64,000 bases of DNA from Micromonospora aurantiaca ATCC 27029 (GCF_000145235.1 NC_014391.1:1116001-1180000); one strand, 5' to 3'. Counted from the stretch's first letter, positions 8,397 to 17,523 are shown. Made by a program: numbers and translations. Notes: generated by a model not told the origin, from the letters alone.

Positions 8397-9251
8397 TCAG
8401 CGACGGTTGTAGCGGTACATCGTCAGCGTGCCGAACACGACCACGAAGAGGGCGCTCCAGAGCAGCATCCACATGGTGCTCGGGCCGTCCATCGAGCCGG
8501 CCATCGCCGCTCGGACCGAGGTGACGAGCTGGGTGATCGGGTTGACCTTGACGAACGCCTGCAGCCAACCGGGCATGGTGGACGGGTCGACGAACACGTT
8601 GCTCAGGAACGTCAGCGGGAACAGCACCATCATGCTGGTCCCCATCACCGACTTCTCGCTGCGCAGCACCAGGCCGAAGAACGTCCACACCCAGGAGAAC
8701 GCGAACGAGAAGACCACCAGCAGCCCGATTCCGGCCAGCACCCCGAGCAGCCCGCCGTCGGGACGGAAGCCGAGCACCACGCCCACGGTGAGGATGACCA
8801 CGGCGGCCAGGACGTAGCGCAGCACGTCGCCGAAGATCATCCCGACGAGCGCCGACGGCCGCCAGACCGGCAGCGTACGGATCCGGTCGAAGACGCCCTT
8901 CTCGATGTCGCTGTTGAGCCCGACCCCGGTGTACATGGTGATCATCACGACGCTCGTGACCATGATGCCGGGCAGGAAGAACTGGAGGTACGCACGCGGG
9001 CTGTCGGCGAGCGCGCCACCGAACAGGTACGTGAACATCAGCACCATGATGATCGGGAACGCGGTCACGTCGAACAGCTGCTCGGGCACGTGCTTGATCT
9101 TCAGCAGCGCGCGCCAGCCGAACGTCAGCGACGCCGACAGCGCGCCGGGCCGGGCCGGCCGCTCGGCCGGGGCGAGCACAGTGGCCAGCGCCTCGGCGGA
9201 CGGCATGTAGACGGACGGCGCCCGCCCGGTGGTGATCGCGGTGTCGCTCAT
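8397..9251 (-). CDS. ABC-2 type multidrug exporter permease, DrrB family
   Basis: 284 residues; ATG at 9251 overlaps the ATPase stop by 4 bases (ATGA). Six hydrophobic segments, with the ABC-2/DrrB landmark [19 protein letters not shown] followed by [12 protein letters not shown] near the fifth helix. Together with the upstream ATPase it should form a homodimeric-type drug or lipid exporter in the plasma membrane. The substrate cannot be read from the sequence; DrrAB relatives export daunorubicin and other hydrophobic compounds. No biosynthetic cluster surrounds it, so a general resistance or lipid role is more likely than self-resistance. Confidence 0.92.
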   Translation of the reverse strand: MSDTAITTGRAPSVYMPSAEALATVLAPAERPARPGALSASLTFGWRALLKIKHVPEQLFDVTAFPIIMVLMFTYLFGGALADSPRAYLQFFLPGIMVTSVVMITMYTGVGLNSDIEKGVFDRIRTLPVWRPSALVGMIFGDVLRYVLAAVVILTVGVVLGFRPDGGLLGVLAGIGLLVVFSFAFSWVWTFFGLVLRSEKSVMGTSMMVLFPLTFLSNVFVDPSTMPGWLQAFVKVNPITQLVTSVRAAMAGSMDGPSTMWMLLWSALFVVVFGTLTMYRYNRR

Positions 9252-10261
9252 CGCGCCGTCTCCAATTCGTCGTCCCGCTCGTCCGCCGGGACGGCCGGGT
9301 GGTCGGTCAGGGCCAGGAAGACCTCGTCCAGGCTGGGCTGGCCGAGGGAGAAGTCGTCCACCACGATGCCGGCGGCGGCCAGCTCGCCGAGCGCCCGCGC
9401 CGCCTGCGTACCCGCCTCCAGGTCGGTGCCGTGCTCGCCGACGCGGGCGGTCAGCGCCGCCGGGTCCGCGGCGAGCTGCACCGGTACGCCGAGCGACGCC
9501 CGCAGCACCTGCTCGGCCTGCGGCCGCTGCCCCGGATCGCGCAGCCGGATGTGGACGCTGCCCGCGCCGATCGACGCCTTCAACTCGCCCGGGGTGCCCT
9601 CCGCGATCACCCGGCCGTGGTCGACCACAGCGATCCGGCCGGCGAGCTGGTCCGCCTCGTCCAGGTACTGCGTGGTCAGCAGCACCGTCGTGCCGTACGC
9701 CACCACAGCCCGCACGATCGCCCACACCTGGTTGCGGCTGCGCGGGTCCAGCCCGGTGGTCGGCTCGTCGAGGAACAGCAGGTCCGGGGTGTTGAGGATG
9801 CTCGCGGCGATGTCGATGCGCCGCCGCATCCCGCCGGAGTACTTCTTCACCTGCCGTCCCGCCGCCTCGGTCAGCCCGAACGCGGCGAGCAGCTGCTCGG
9901 CCCGGTCCCGGGCGCCGGACCGGCCCAGCCCGAGCAGCCGGCCCAGCAGGACCAGGTTCTCCGCCCCGGTCAGGTCCTCGTCCAGCGAGGCGTACTGGCC
10001 GGTCAGGCTCACCCGGGAGCGCACCGCGTCGGCGTCACGCACCACGTCGTGTCCGAAGACCCGGGCCGTGCCGCCGTCCGGGCGCAACAGAGTTGCCAGC
10101 ACCCGTACGGCGGTGGTCTTCCCGGCGCCGTTCGGGCCCAGCACTCCGTAGACGGTGCCGGCGGGAACCCGCAGGTCCAGCCCGTCGAGTGCCCGGGTCG
10201 AACCGAAGGACCGGACCAGGCCCTCGGCCTCGACGGCCAGGCCGGTGTTCCGGTTGCTCAT
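9248..10261 (-). CDS. ABC exporter ATPase, DrrA family
   Basis: 337 residues, the full DrrA length. Walker [10 protein letters not shown] near 41-49, signature [15 protein letters not shown], Walker [13 protein letters not shown], then the switch region. The C-terminal extension of about 90 residues after the ABC core is the DrrA-type domain that contacts DrrB. It is the first gene of a two-gene operon with the permease. A perfect 21-base inverted repeat lies 129 bases upstream (10390-10410), so repression by a TetR-like protein encoded elsewhere is a reasonable guess. Confidence 0.93.
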   Translation of the reverse strand: MSNRNTGLAVEAEGLVRSFGSTRALDGLDLRVPAGTVYGVLGPNGAGKTTAVRVLATLLRPDGGTARVFGHDVVRDADAVRSRVSLTGQYASLDEDLTGAENLVLLGRLLGLGRSGARDRAEQLLAAFGLTEAAGRQVKKYSGGMRRRIDIAASILNTPDLLFLDEPTTGLDPRSRNQVWAIVRAVVAYGTTVLLTTQYLDEADQLAGRIAVVDHGRVIAEGTPGELKASIGAGSVHIRLRDPGQRPQAEQVLRASLGVPVQLAADPAALTARVGEHGTDLEAGTQAARALGELAAAGIVVDDFSLGQPSLDEVFLALTDHPAVPADERDDELETAR

Positions 10262-10614
10262 GAATCGCTACCTCTCCTCGTCGGTGTTCTCGACAGCCGT
10301 ACGGGTGTGCCGCCCGACCGATCGCCTGTTTCAACGAGGCCGGGAAGCTGTGGTGTTGTGCCGGCCTCACCCCGAAGGCGCCAGACGGCCCGCCAGATCC
10401 GATCTGGCGGTGGCGATTCCCGGCCGACGACGGCCGCTACGGGAGGAAGGCGGGGTTATGACCGTTCCCGCAGCAGCCCGCCGGATGACCGATCGTGGAC
10501 AGTGCTTGATCGATCGCCTGCCATATGCTGCGCCGGCATCCGACGCACGGGGGCGCGTCCCGGTTGTGGTTACGCGGACGCCTCTCTGCGCATTGAAACC
10601 GAGAGGGGTCCACC
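10262..10614. other. Divergent intergenic region of 353 bases
   Basis: Control region between the exporter operon (minus) and the secreted repeat protein (plus). It holds the perfect inverted repeat at 10390-10410. A GGGAGGAAGG stretch before an ATG at 10458 looks like a ribosome site, but the frame it opens runs 300 bases into the next gene and has shadow-like composition, so I do not call a gene. Confidence 0.6.
10390..10410. promoter_or_regulatory. Perfect palindromic operator candidate (TetR-type)
   Basis: CCGCCAGATC, one C, then GATCTGGCGG: two perfect 10-base arms with a 1-base centre. The centre is too tight for an RNA hairpin, so a dimeric repressor site is more likely. It lies 129 bases upstream of the DrrA-like start and 205 bases upstream of the gene at 10615. 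Confidence 0.55.
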
Positions 10615-12161
10615 GTGTCCATCGTCCGAAGAGTGCTCGGCGCACTCGCCGTGGCGGCCCTGGCCGTCACCGCCGCACCCACCGCCGCCGGTGCGGCGGC
10701 GGATCCGGCAGGCGTGCTCCACCTGACCGTCAGCAGGCTCGACGGCAGCCCGGCCGCCGGTAACGTCGCCGTGACGGCCGCCGACAGCAGCTACGACAAG
10801 GACCTCCTGCCGCTGGACGAGTCCGGGCAGCTCAGCGTGGAGGTGCCGGCCGGCGACTACAAGATCGCTGTCACCCCGGTGTACAGCGACGGCCAGGACG
10901 ACGAGGTACTCAGGCAGTGGGTGCCGGGCCGGACCAGCTGGGCGCAGGCCGGAACGGTCCGGGTGTCCGCGGGGGACACGACGGAGGTCTCCGAGCGCCT
11001 GCTCGCGCCCAGCGGGTCGACCCTGCGGGCGCTCGACGCGGTCACCGGCGCCGCGGTCGACGGGCTGTGCGTGTTCCTCGACCCCGGCGCAATCCGTGCG
11101 GCGACACCCGGGTGACCGTCCCGCCGCTGATCCCCGGCCCGCAGGAGGTGTGGGTCTACACCCGCGACGACACCCACCTGCCCCGCTACGCCACGGTGAA
11201 CGTCCTGGCCGACGGCAGCGGCACCGCCGTGGTCGTCCTGACCCCGGCCGCGAACGTGGTCTCCCGGGTGGTCGACGCGGCGACCGGCGCGCCCGTCGCC
11301 GGGGCCTGTGTGACGCCGACGCCCGCCGGTACCGGCGAGCTCCCCGACAACCCGGGACGGTACTGCTCCGACGCCTCCGGGAACGTCCGCGTCGGCCTGG
11401 TCGCGGCCGGCTCCTGGAACCTGTTCGCCCGCCCCGCCGGCGGATCGGCGTACGGCGCGCAGTGGGTCGGCGCGACCGGCGGCACCGGCGACGCGAAGCA
11501 GGCCCGGGTGGTCACTCTCCGGGCCGGGCAGACGGTCACCGTGCCCCCGATCCGGCTCGACCGCGCCGGTGTCGTCACCGGCACCGTGACCAGCGCGGCC
11601 ACCGGCAGGCCGGCGACCTCCGGCGCCGTGACGCTCGCGCCCGAGTCGGGCTCCTTCCTGGACTGGGGTGTGAAGCTGGACGCGCAGGGCCGCTACCGGA
11701 TCGACTGGCTCGGCCCGTACGCCTGGCCGCTGCTGTTCAGCACCGCCGACAACGCCGCCCAGTGGTCCGGCGGGTTCGCCCTGCGGGGCAAGGCCGTGCC
11801 GGTCACGGTCCGGGCCGGCGCCACCACCGTCTACAACCTCGCCGTGCGGCGTGGCGTCCTGGTCACCGGCCGGCTCGTCGACCCGGAGGGCCGCCCGGTG
11901 GTCGCCGAGCTGACGGTGCGCAACGCGCGTACCCGTGAGGTCATCGGCTATTCGTTGGATCTGGATCGCGACGGCGAGTACGCGCTGCGCGTGCTCGGCC
12001 CCCAGCCGGTCACCGTGGCGTGGCTGTGGACGCCGCCCTACGTCCTGTACGCCGGCTGGTACGACGGCGCGGCCCGCCCGGCCGACGCCACCGAGGTGAC
12101 CCTGCCGGGCACCGGCACCCTGCGACTCGACGTCGCTGTCGACCGGTTCCCCGCCGGTTGA
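10615..12161 (+). pseudogene. Secreted protein with carboxypeptidase-regulatory-like repeats, frameshifted
   Basis: The first frame (from GTG 10615, ribosome site GAGAGGGG) encodes a signal peptide (VRRVLGALAVAALAVTAAP...AGAAA) and the first beta-sandwich repeats, then stops at 11115. The second frame continues the same protein from about 11094 to 12161. The join is in CVFLDPG / NPCGDTRVTV: adding one G in the run GGCGCAAT near 11090 restores GGNPCG and one product of about 515 residues. A later repeat shows the equivalent pair GACVTPTP...GRYCSD, which confirms that the two parts belong together. The repeats resemble carboxypeptidase regulatory/CnaB-type folds in surface proteins. Either a genuine single-base deletion or an assembly error. 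Confidence 0.75.
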
Positions 12162-12167
12162 GCGGCA

Positions 12168-12199
12168 CGGGCCGGGTGGCGTGCGAGCCACCCGGCCCG
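12168..12199. terminator. Bidirectional terminator hairpin
   Basis: Perfect 13-base inverted repeat CGGGCCGGGTGGC / GCCACCCGGCCCG with a 6-base loop, between the convergent ends at 12161 and 12207. Confidence 0.7.
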
Positions 12200-12206
12200 G
12201 CGCCGG

Positions 12207-13190
12207 TCAGCGCACCGAGTCCAGCCGGGTCCGCTGCTCGGCGGTCAGCTCCAGGTCGACGGCGGCAAGGCTCTCCTCCAGCTGCGCCACCGAGGAGAGA
12301 CCGACGAGCGGGATCGACGGGATGTCCCCGCCCGTCAGCCAGGCCAGCACCACCTGGTTGACTGTGGCACCGGTCTCGGCGGCCACCGCCCGCAACGCCG
12401 CCAGCCGGGCCGGGGTGGCGGGCACCACGTACTCCTCGCCGAGCCGCTCCGGCCGGACGTACGCGCCCTTCAGCAGCGGCGAGTACGCGACCAGCGTGAG
12501 CTGCGGCTCCGTGCGCAGGTAGCTGAGCAGGTCGGGGCCGACCCAGCCGACGTCGCCGTCCGGGTCCAGCTCGCTCGGCACGTCCAGCCGCCGGGGCAGG
12601 TAGCTGCGGTGGTACTGGAGCACCTCGTACCCGGGCAGGCCGGCCGCGGCGGCGAGCGCACGGGCCCGCTCGACCCGCCAGGCGCGGTGGTTGCTGGCGC
12701 CCAGCAGCCCCACCGTGCCCTCGGCGACCAACTCGGCGAAGCCCTCCACGGTCTCCCGCATCGGGATCGTCCGGTCCTCGATGTGGGCGTAGAGCAGGTC
12801 GATCCGCTCGACGCCGAGGCGCTCCCGGCTGCGCTCGGCGGACTCGCGGATCACCTTGGCCGACAGCCCTTCCGGGTTGTCCACATAGCTGGTGCCGGGC
12901 GCGAGCGGACGGGCGCCGAGCTTCGTGGCGATGACCACCTCGCCGCCGATTCCGCGGCTGCGCCGCCAGCGGCCGAGCAGCTCCTCGCTCTCGCCACCCT
13001 GGCCCCCGTTGTGCCAGAAGGCGTAGTTGTCCGAGGTGTCGATGAAGGTGCCGCCCGCCTCGACGTACCGGTCGAGGATGGCGAACGAGGTGGCCTCGTC
13101 GGTGGCGGTGCCGAACAGCATCGCGCCGAGGCTCAGCACACTGACCTCGCGACGCGTGGCCGGGTCCGTGCCGATGGTGCGGTAGCGCAT
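12207..13190 (-). CDS. Aldo/keto reductase (Tas/YajO-like branch)
   Basis: 327 residues. NADPH-dependent reduction of aldehydes or ketones on a TIM-barrel fold. The catalytic tetrad is visible: Asp and Tyr in FIDTSDNYAF, Lys in VIATKLG, His in LLYAHIED. The insertion AFWHNGGQGGESEELLG and the length mark the longer AKR branch with sugar or natural-product substrates, distinct from the shorter enzymes at 13298 and 44459. Good ribosome site (GGGGAGGAAG). It follows the AKR at 13298-14152 on the same strand but a strong terminator lies between them, so it is probably transcribed separately. Confidence 0.93.
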   Translation of the reverse strand: MRYRTIGTDPATRREVSVLSLGAMLFGTATDEATSFAILDRYVEAGGTFIDTSDNYAFWHNGGQGGESEELLGRWRRSRGIGGEVVIATKLGARPLAPGTSYVDNPEGLSAKVIRESAERSRERLGVERIDLLYAHIEDRTIPMRETVEGFAELVAEGTVGLLGASNHRAWRVERARALAAAAGLPGYEVLQYHRSYLPRRLDVPSELDPDGDVGWVGPDLLSYLRTEPQLTLVAYSPLLKGAYVRPERLGEEYVVPATPARLAALRAVAAETGATVNQVVLAWLTGGDIPSIPLVGLSSVAQLEESLAAVDLELTAEQRTRLDSVR

Positions 13191-13254
13191 GTCTTCCTCC
13201 CCGTCGGAGCTCTGCCGGTCACCCTGCCCCTTCGAGTGCGCGCGAAGTCAACAA

Positions 13255-13286
13255 CGGAGGGGCCCCGGGATTCCGGGGCCCCTCCG
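13255..13286 (-). terminator. Strong hairpin terminator after the 13298-14152 gene
   Basis: Perfect 14-base inverted repeat CGGAGGGGCCCCGG / CCGGGGCCCCTCCG around GATT. Eleven bases beyond the stop of the aldo/keto reductase on the minus strand and before the start region of the next one. Confidence 0.75.
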
Positions 13287-13297
13287 ACGCGTGACGC

Positions 13298-14152
13298 TCA
13301 GCTCGGGATGTAGTCGAACTCGTCCGGGTTCGGGCCCGTCCGGCCGGCCTCGCCCCGGTCCAGCGAGGTGAGCCGCTCCATCGCGGTGTCGTCGAGCGTG
13401 AAGTCGAAGATCGCGAAGTTCTCCTCGATCCGCTTCGGCGTGGTCGACTTCGGAAAGACGATGTCGCCGCGCTGCACGTGCCAGCGCAGCACCACCTGGG
13501 CCGGGGTCCGGTCGACCTGCTCGGCCACGTCGACGACTGTCGGGTCGTCGAGCACCTTGCCCTGCGCGATCGGCGACCACGCCTCGGTGAGGATGCCGTG
13601 CGCCTTGTCGTACGCCCGCACCTCCTCGTTGCCGAGGTAGGGGTGCGCCTCGATCTGGTTGACCGCCGGCACCACGTCCGCCTCGGCGGCCAGCCGCTCC
13701 AGGTGGGCGACCTGGAAGTTGGACACGCCGATCGACCGGACCGTGCCCGCGTCACGCAGCTCCTCCAGCACCTTCCAGGTGGAGACGAAGTCGCCGTCGT
13801 AGCGGGTGGGCAGCGGCCAGTGGATCAGGAACAGGTCCAGGTAGTCGAACTTCAGCTCCCGCAGCGACTGCTCGAACGCCTTGCGGGCGTCGTCCGGGCG
13901 GTGGAAGCCGTTGTTCAGCTTGCTGGTGACGAAGACCTCGCCGCGGTCCAGCCCGGAGGCACGCAGCGCCTGACCCACCTCGGCCTCGTTGCCGTACATC
14001 TGGGCGGTGTCGATGTGCCGGTAGCCGACCTCCAGCGCGGTGCCGACGGCTCGCGCGGTGTCCTTCGGCTCGATCTGGAAGACGCCGAAGCCGAGCTGCG
14101 GGATGGTGTTGCCGTCGTTGAGTGCGATGTCCGGAATGTCGTTCTGGGCCAT
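13298..14152 (-). CDS. Aldo/keto reductase (2,5-diketogluconate reductase-like)
   Basis: 284 residues, normal length for the AKR5-type bacterial branch. Tetrad: Asp and Tyr in GYRHIDTAQMYGNE, Lys in VTSKLNN, His in LFLIHWPLP; the C-terminal KSTTPKRIEEN is the NADPH-binding motif. Substrate cannot be read; relatives reduce 2,5-diketo-D-gluconate and small aldehydes. The window has a second enzyme of the same branch at 44459-45241 with about the same motif set. Confidence 0.95.
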   Translation of the reverse strand: MAQNDIPDIALNDGNTIPQLGFGVFQIEPKDTARAVGTALEVGYRHIDTAQMYGNEAEVGQALRASGLDRGEVFVTSKLNNGFHRPDDARKAFEQSLRELKFDYLDLFLIHWPLPTRYDGDFVSTWKVLEELRDAGTVRSIGVSNFQVAHLERLAAEADVVPAVNQIEAHPYLGNEEVRAYDKAHGILTEAWSPIAQGKVLDDPTVVDVAEQVDRTPAQVVLRWHVQRGDIVFPKSTTPKRIEENFAIFDFTLDDTAMERLTSLDRGEAGRTGPNPDEFDYIPS

Positions 14153-14180
14153 GAGAGCCTCATCTCCGATCGTGCGGTGC

Positions 14181-14211
14181 CCGGGGGCGCGTCCGTGCCG
14201 ACCGCCCCCGG
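14181..14211 (-). terminator. Probable terminator of the endonuclease gene
   Basis: Inverted repeat CCGGGGGCG / CGCCCCCGG, 9 bases each, 13-base loop, 58 bases beyond the endonuclease stop. Confidence 0.4.
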
Positions 14212-14269
14212 CCGTGCCAACCGGATGTCTCTACCCGCTCGCGACGCTTCCTCACATCGGGGACGAGCG

Positions 14270-15445
14270 TCAACCCCAGATCGACCGTGCCCACTCGGGG
14301 TGGTCGACGAACGGGTTGCGGTTGCCCTGCCAGCGCTCGTAGATGCGCTGGTTGCGGCGCTTCTCGAAGGCGTCCGGCGGATCCTGGTCGTTCCAGGCCA
14401 GCAGCTTCGACAGCCGCCCGAGCCGGGGCGCGGAGCCGTTGGAGACCGAGTCGTTCGGTTCCAGGTCCGGCCAGCCGTCGCCACCCTCGTACCGGATCGC
14501 CATGTAGAGGATCATGCGGGCCACGTCGCCCTTGACCGCGTCGCGCGGCTCGAACGAGTCGGCGTCGGTGTAGCAGCCGGGCGCCTCGGCCACCGTGCCG
14601 CCGCCCGAGTCGAAGTCCTTGTTGCCGCGCGACGAGTTGACCGACACGTCCTCCGGGCGCAGGTGGTGCACGTCGGTGCCGGGCCCGGTGGCGGTGCCGA
14701 AGTCGCCGTGCGACTTGGCCCAGACGTGCTCCCGGTTCCAGTCGTTCGCGCCGCCGCCGTTGCTCGTCTTGCTCTGCGACCGTCCGCTGTAGAGCAGGAC
14801 CACGTTCGCCGGGTTGGCCGGATCCTGGTCGGTGTCCTTGAGCGCGTCCCACACCTGGTCGTAGCTGAGCTTCGTCTGCACCTTGATGATGCCGTGCAGC
14901 GCGGTGCGCAGCGCCGGCCCGGTCTTGCCGGCCGCGCTCGCGTAGTACGCGTCCGGCCCGGCGGTGCCGGTCGGGCTCGGGGTCGGCGTGGGGCTCGGCG
15001 TGGCGCCGCCGCCGAGGCTCATCGCGGTCGGGTTCTTCAGCCCGCCGTGGCTGAAGTACGCGGTGAGCGCGCCGGTCGCGGTCACCTGCCGCCCTCGCAG
15101 CGACGGGTTGGTGAGCAGCCCGAAGGTGCTCCGCCAGGCGGCCGTCACCTGCACGTACAGCATCCGGCCGGTGCCGGTCTCGCCGGCCTGGTCGGCGAGG
15201 GCGATCGCGGTGTCGGCGGTGAAGCCGGACGTGAGCACCGTGTTGGTGGCGGTGGGCTGGCCGATGACGTAGCCGGTGACGGTGGCCGTCCGGCCGTCCT
15301 GGGCGGCGAGCGCCTGCGCCACGGTCAGGGGTGTCGCGGCCGACGCGGCGCCGGTCACGCCGAGCGGGATACCGACCGCGACGGCGAGCACGACCGCCGC
15401 GATCAACCGCCCGGGGCGCGAGCGGGTGACACGCTTCATATTCAT
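14270..15445 (-). CDS. Secreted endonuclease I-family nuclease with N-terminal OB-like domain
   Basis: 391 residues from MNMKRV (15445; the second Met at 15439 is equally possible). Signal peptide with an Arg-rich start and cleavage near AASAA. Residues about 40-160 form an OB-fold-like domain (TVTGYVIGQP, MLYVQVTAAW, GRQVTATGAL), then a Pro/Thr/Ser linker (SPTPTPSPTG), then the endonuclease I domain with the metal site DWNREHVWAKSHGDFG, DVHHLRPEDVSVNSSRGN and a C-terminal Arg/Asn-rich region. This is the His-Me-finger nuclease type of EndA/BSU secreted DNases. Likely scavenges extracellular DNA or acts in DNA turnover during development. Lone gene. Confidence 0.9.
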   Translation of the reverse strand: MNMKRVTRSRPGRLIAAVVLAVAVGIPLGVTGAASAATPLTVAQALAAQDGRTATVTGYVIGQPTATNTVLTSGFTADTAIALADQAGETGTGRMLYVQVTAAWRSTFGLLTNPSLRGRQVTATGALTAYFSHGGLKNPTAMSLGGGATPSPTPTPSPTGTAGPDAYYASAAGKTGPALRTALHGIIKVQTKLSYDQVWDALKDTDQDPANPANVVLLYSGRSQSKTSNGGGANDWNREHVWAKSHGDFGTATGPGTDVHHLRPEDVSVNSSRGNKDFDSGGGTVAEAPGCYTDADSFEPRDAVKGDVARMILYMAIRYEGGDGWPDLEPNDSVSNGSAPRLGRLSKLLAWNDQDPPDAFEKRRNQRIYERWQGNRNPFVDHPEWARSIWG

Positions 15446-15485
15446 GATCAGCGATGTTAGTCGGATCAAGGTGAACTGCGGGAGG

Positions 15486-16463
15486 TCAGCGGGCCAACTT
15501 TTCGTCCCGGCCGGCCTCGAACAGCACCGGCCACGGCCGGGCCGCCGGGGCGAGGAGCGTCGGCCCGCCCGGTTCGTCGGGCGCGGCGAGCGTCTCGGTG
15601 GCGAGGTGGCCGAACATCGGCGCGGCCGGGTGCGCCGCCCGGATCGGCCAGGCCGCGGAGATCCGCCGGACCAGCGGCGTACCGGTGATCGGTCGCCACG
15701 CGACACGTGGTTCCCGGCGGGCCAGCGCGGCGGGCTCGACGGCGACCGCGCCGCCGGCCAGGAGCAGACCGAACAGGAACTCCGGGTTGCGCGCGGGGCG
15801 GACCCGGGCCGGGGCGAAACCGTGCTGCCGGCACACGGTCAGCAGATGCTCGTGCCAGCCGGGCGCGGTGACCGGTGGCGCGGTGACCAGATCCATGCCG
15901 GCCAGATCGGCGAGCGCGATCTCCCGCGGCCGGGCCAGCGGCGAGGCCCGGGGCAGCAGCACACCCACCGGTACGTCCACCGGCTCACCGAAGCGCAGCC
16001 CGGCCCCGTCGACCGGATGGTGCAGCAGGCCGACGTCCAGCCGCCCGTCCGCGAGCATCCGGTGCTGCTCGGCGCTCGTCAGTTCGTGCAGATCGAGGGC
16101 GAGCCCGGGCGCGCGGGCCGCGAGCGCGTCGAGCAGCGCGCGCAACGTCACGGCCGGGGTCTCCGGGGGTACGCCGGCGCGCAGCACCCCGAGCGCGCCC
16201 CGGCGGACCCGCTCGGCGAGGTGACGCAGCCGGCGTTCACCGGCCAGCAGCTCGTCGGCCTCGCCGAGCAGCAACTGGCCGGCGGTGGTGAGGCCGACCT
16301 GGCGCTGTGACCTGTCGAACAGGGTGACGCCCAGCTCCCGCTCCAACCGCTGGATCGACTGGCTCAGCGGCGGCTGTGCCATGCCCAGCGTCTCGGCGGC
16401 CCGGCCGAAGTGCAGTTCCCGGGCGACCACCACGAAATGCCGCAGGTGCCGCAGCAGGTCCAT
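15486..16463 (-). CDS. LysR-family transcriptional regulator
   Basis: 325 residues. N-terminal winged helix-turn-helix MDLLRHLRHFVVVARELHFGRAAE..GMAQPPLSQSIQRLE, then the periplasmic-binding-protein-like effector domain (PPETPAVTLRALLDAL, LDLHELTSAEQ, RLDVGLLHHPVDG). It is transcribed away from the beta-lactamase-like gene across a 38-base gap, the arrangement in which LysR proteins usually control their divergent neighbour. TAGGGT sits 6 bases before the ATG. Its ligand is not evident. Confidence 0.93.
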   Translation of the reverse strand: MDLLRHLRHFVVVARELHFGRAAETLGMAQPPLSQSIQRLERELGVTLFDRSQRQVGLTTAGQLLLGEADELLAGERRLRHLAERVRRGALGVLRAGVPPETPAVTLRALLDALAARAPGLALDLHELTSAEQHRMLADGRLDVGLLHHPVDGAGLRFGEPVDVPVGVLLPRASPLARPREIALADLAGMDLVTAPPVTAPGWHEHLLTVCRQHGFAPARVRPARNPEFLFGLLLAGGAVAVEPAALARREPRVAWRPITGTPLVRRISAAWPIRAAHPAAPMFGHLATETLAAPDEPGGPTLLAPAARPWPVLFEAGRDEKLAR

Positions 16464-16469
16464 CCGGGC

Positions 16470-16475
16470 ACCCTA
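16470..16475 (-). promoter_or_regulatory. -10 box of a leaderless LysR transcript
   Basis: TAGGGT on the minus strand, 6 bases before the LysR ATG, so transcription would begin at or next to the start codon. Confidence 0.55.
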
Positions 16476-16489
16476 GCGTCGCCGCTGGT

Positions 16490-16495
16490 TACCGT
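16490..16495 (+). promoter_or_regulatory. -10-like box before the beta-lactamase-like gene
   Basis: TACCGT, 6 bases before the GTG at 16502. Weaker match than the opposite box at 16470-16475. The two lie 15 bases apart, so LysR bound here could act on both. Confidence 0.35.
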
Positions 16496-16501
16496 GTCGG
16501 C

Positions 16502-17383
16502 GTGGATGTGGCGGAACGGATCGGGGAGATCTTCGGGCCGGCCGGGGTGCGGGGTTGCCTGCACGTCGTGGACGTGGACGACCCGGCCGGCGGTGAGGTG
16601 GCGCTGCGCGCCGACGAGCAGATCGTCATCGCCTCCGTCTTCAAGATCATGGTGGTGCTGGAGTTCGCCCGGCAGGCGGCCGCCGGCCAGCTCGACCCGA
16701 CCGAACGGGTGCTCGTCGGTGCCGCCGACCGGCTCGGCGGCTGGGGCGTGGCCGGCTGCGCCGACGACGTGGAGGTCTCCCTGCGCGACCTCGCGTACCT
16801 GGCCATGTCGGTGAGTGACAACACGGCGGCCGACCTGCTCCTGCGCCGGATCGGGGCGGACGTGCTGCCGATGCTGGCCGCGGAGCTGGACCTGCCGCGT
16901 ACCCGGATCGTCGGCGGCCCCCGGCAACTCGTCGAGACGATGCTCTCCGACGTGGGCGCACGCACCGAGGCGGACTTCGCGCGGATCTTCCCCACCCTGT
17001 CGCCCGAACGGGTCCGCGCGATGCGGGTCTTCGACCCCGAGCACACCAGCTCCAGCACCGCCCGCGAGCTGACCCGGCTGCTCCGTCTGGTGTGGCGGGA
17101 CGAGGCCGGCCCGGCGCCCGCGTGCGCCATGGTCCGGGAGCTGATGGCACGGCAGCTCTTCTGGACCCGGCTGGCCGCCGGCTTCCCACCCGGGGTCCGG
17201 GTCGCCGGGAAGACCGGCACCCTGCCGGGACTGCACCTCGAAGCGGGCGTCGCGGAGTACCCCGACGGCCGCAGGTACGCGATCGCGGTGGCGGTACGTA
17301 CCGAACGGCTGGCCGCCCGCCGGATCGACGTGGACCTGGCGATGGGGGAGGCGGCCCGGACAGCCGTCGATTCATTGCGTTGA
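16502..17383 (+). CDS. Class A beta-lactamase-like serine hydrolase
   Basis: 293 residues from GTG 16502. The penicillin-binding fold motifs are present: SVFK (Ser45, Lys48), SDN (105-107) and KTG (237-239). The omega-loop Glu-x-x-Leu-Asn of true class A enzymes is not obvious. No signal peptide is visible, unlike secreted beta-lactamases, so it may be cytoplasmic or use another route; an upstream in-frame extension would overlap the LysR gene and does not look like a signal. Divergent LysR neighbour recalls ampR-ampC. Could be a beta-lactamase or a D-Ala peptide hydrolase. Confidence 0.85.
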   Translation: MDVAERIGEIFGPAGVRGCLHVVDVDDPAGGEVALRADEQIVIASVFKIMVVLEFARQAAAGQLDPTERVLVGAADRLGGWGVAGCADDVEVSLRDLAYLAMSVSDNTAADLLLRRIGADVLPMLAAELDLPRTRIVGGPRQLVETMLSDVGARTEADFARIFPTLSPERVRAMRVFDPEHTSSSTARELTRLLRLVWRDEAGPAPACAMVRELMARQLFWTRLAAGFPPGVRVAGKTGTLPGLHLEAGVAEYPDGRRYAIAVAVRTERLAARRIDVDLAMGEAARTAVDSLR

Positions 17384-17414
17384 TCCAGGCCGGGCCACCG
17401 GCCTGGCCTGCGGT

Positions 17415-17436
17415 GATATCGGTCCGGATATCGGTC
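17415..17436. repeat. Short direct repeat GATATCGGTC, 12-base period
   Basis: Two exact 10-base copies at 17415-17424 and 17427-17436 in the gap before the Tat metallohydrolase gene. Each contains the palindrome GATATC. A candidate regulator site; composition is unusually AT-rich for the surroundings. Confidence 0.4.
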
Positions 17437-17523
17437 GTTGCGCTCGTCGATCTTGGACATCGACGCCGGCGGGGTGGTGGTCTGGGCCTACCGATCACCG
17501 ATCCCGAACGGGGAGGACGACAC

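Noticed and set aside
10458..10763. Possible small gene with a good ribosome-site-like stretch
   Set aside because: It overlaps the signal peptide of the gene at 10615, is Arg-rich and shadow-like.
16376..16501. Longer N-terminus for the beta-lactamase-like protein
   Set aside because: The extension lies on the antisense of the LysR DNA-binding domain and has no signal-peptide character; GTG 16502 fits the -10-like box.
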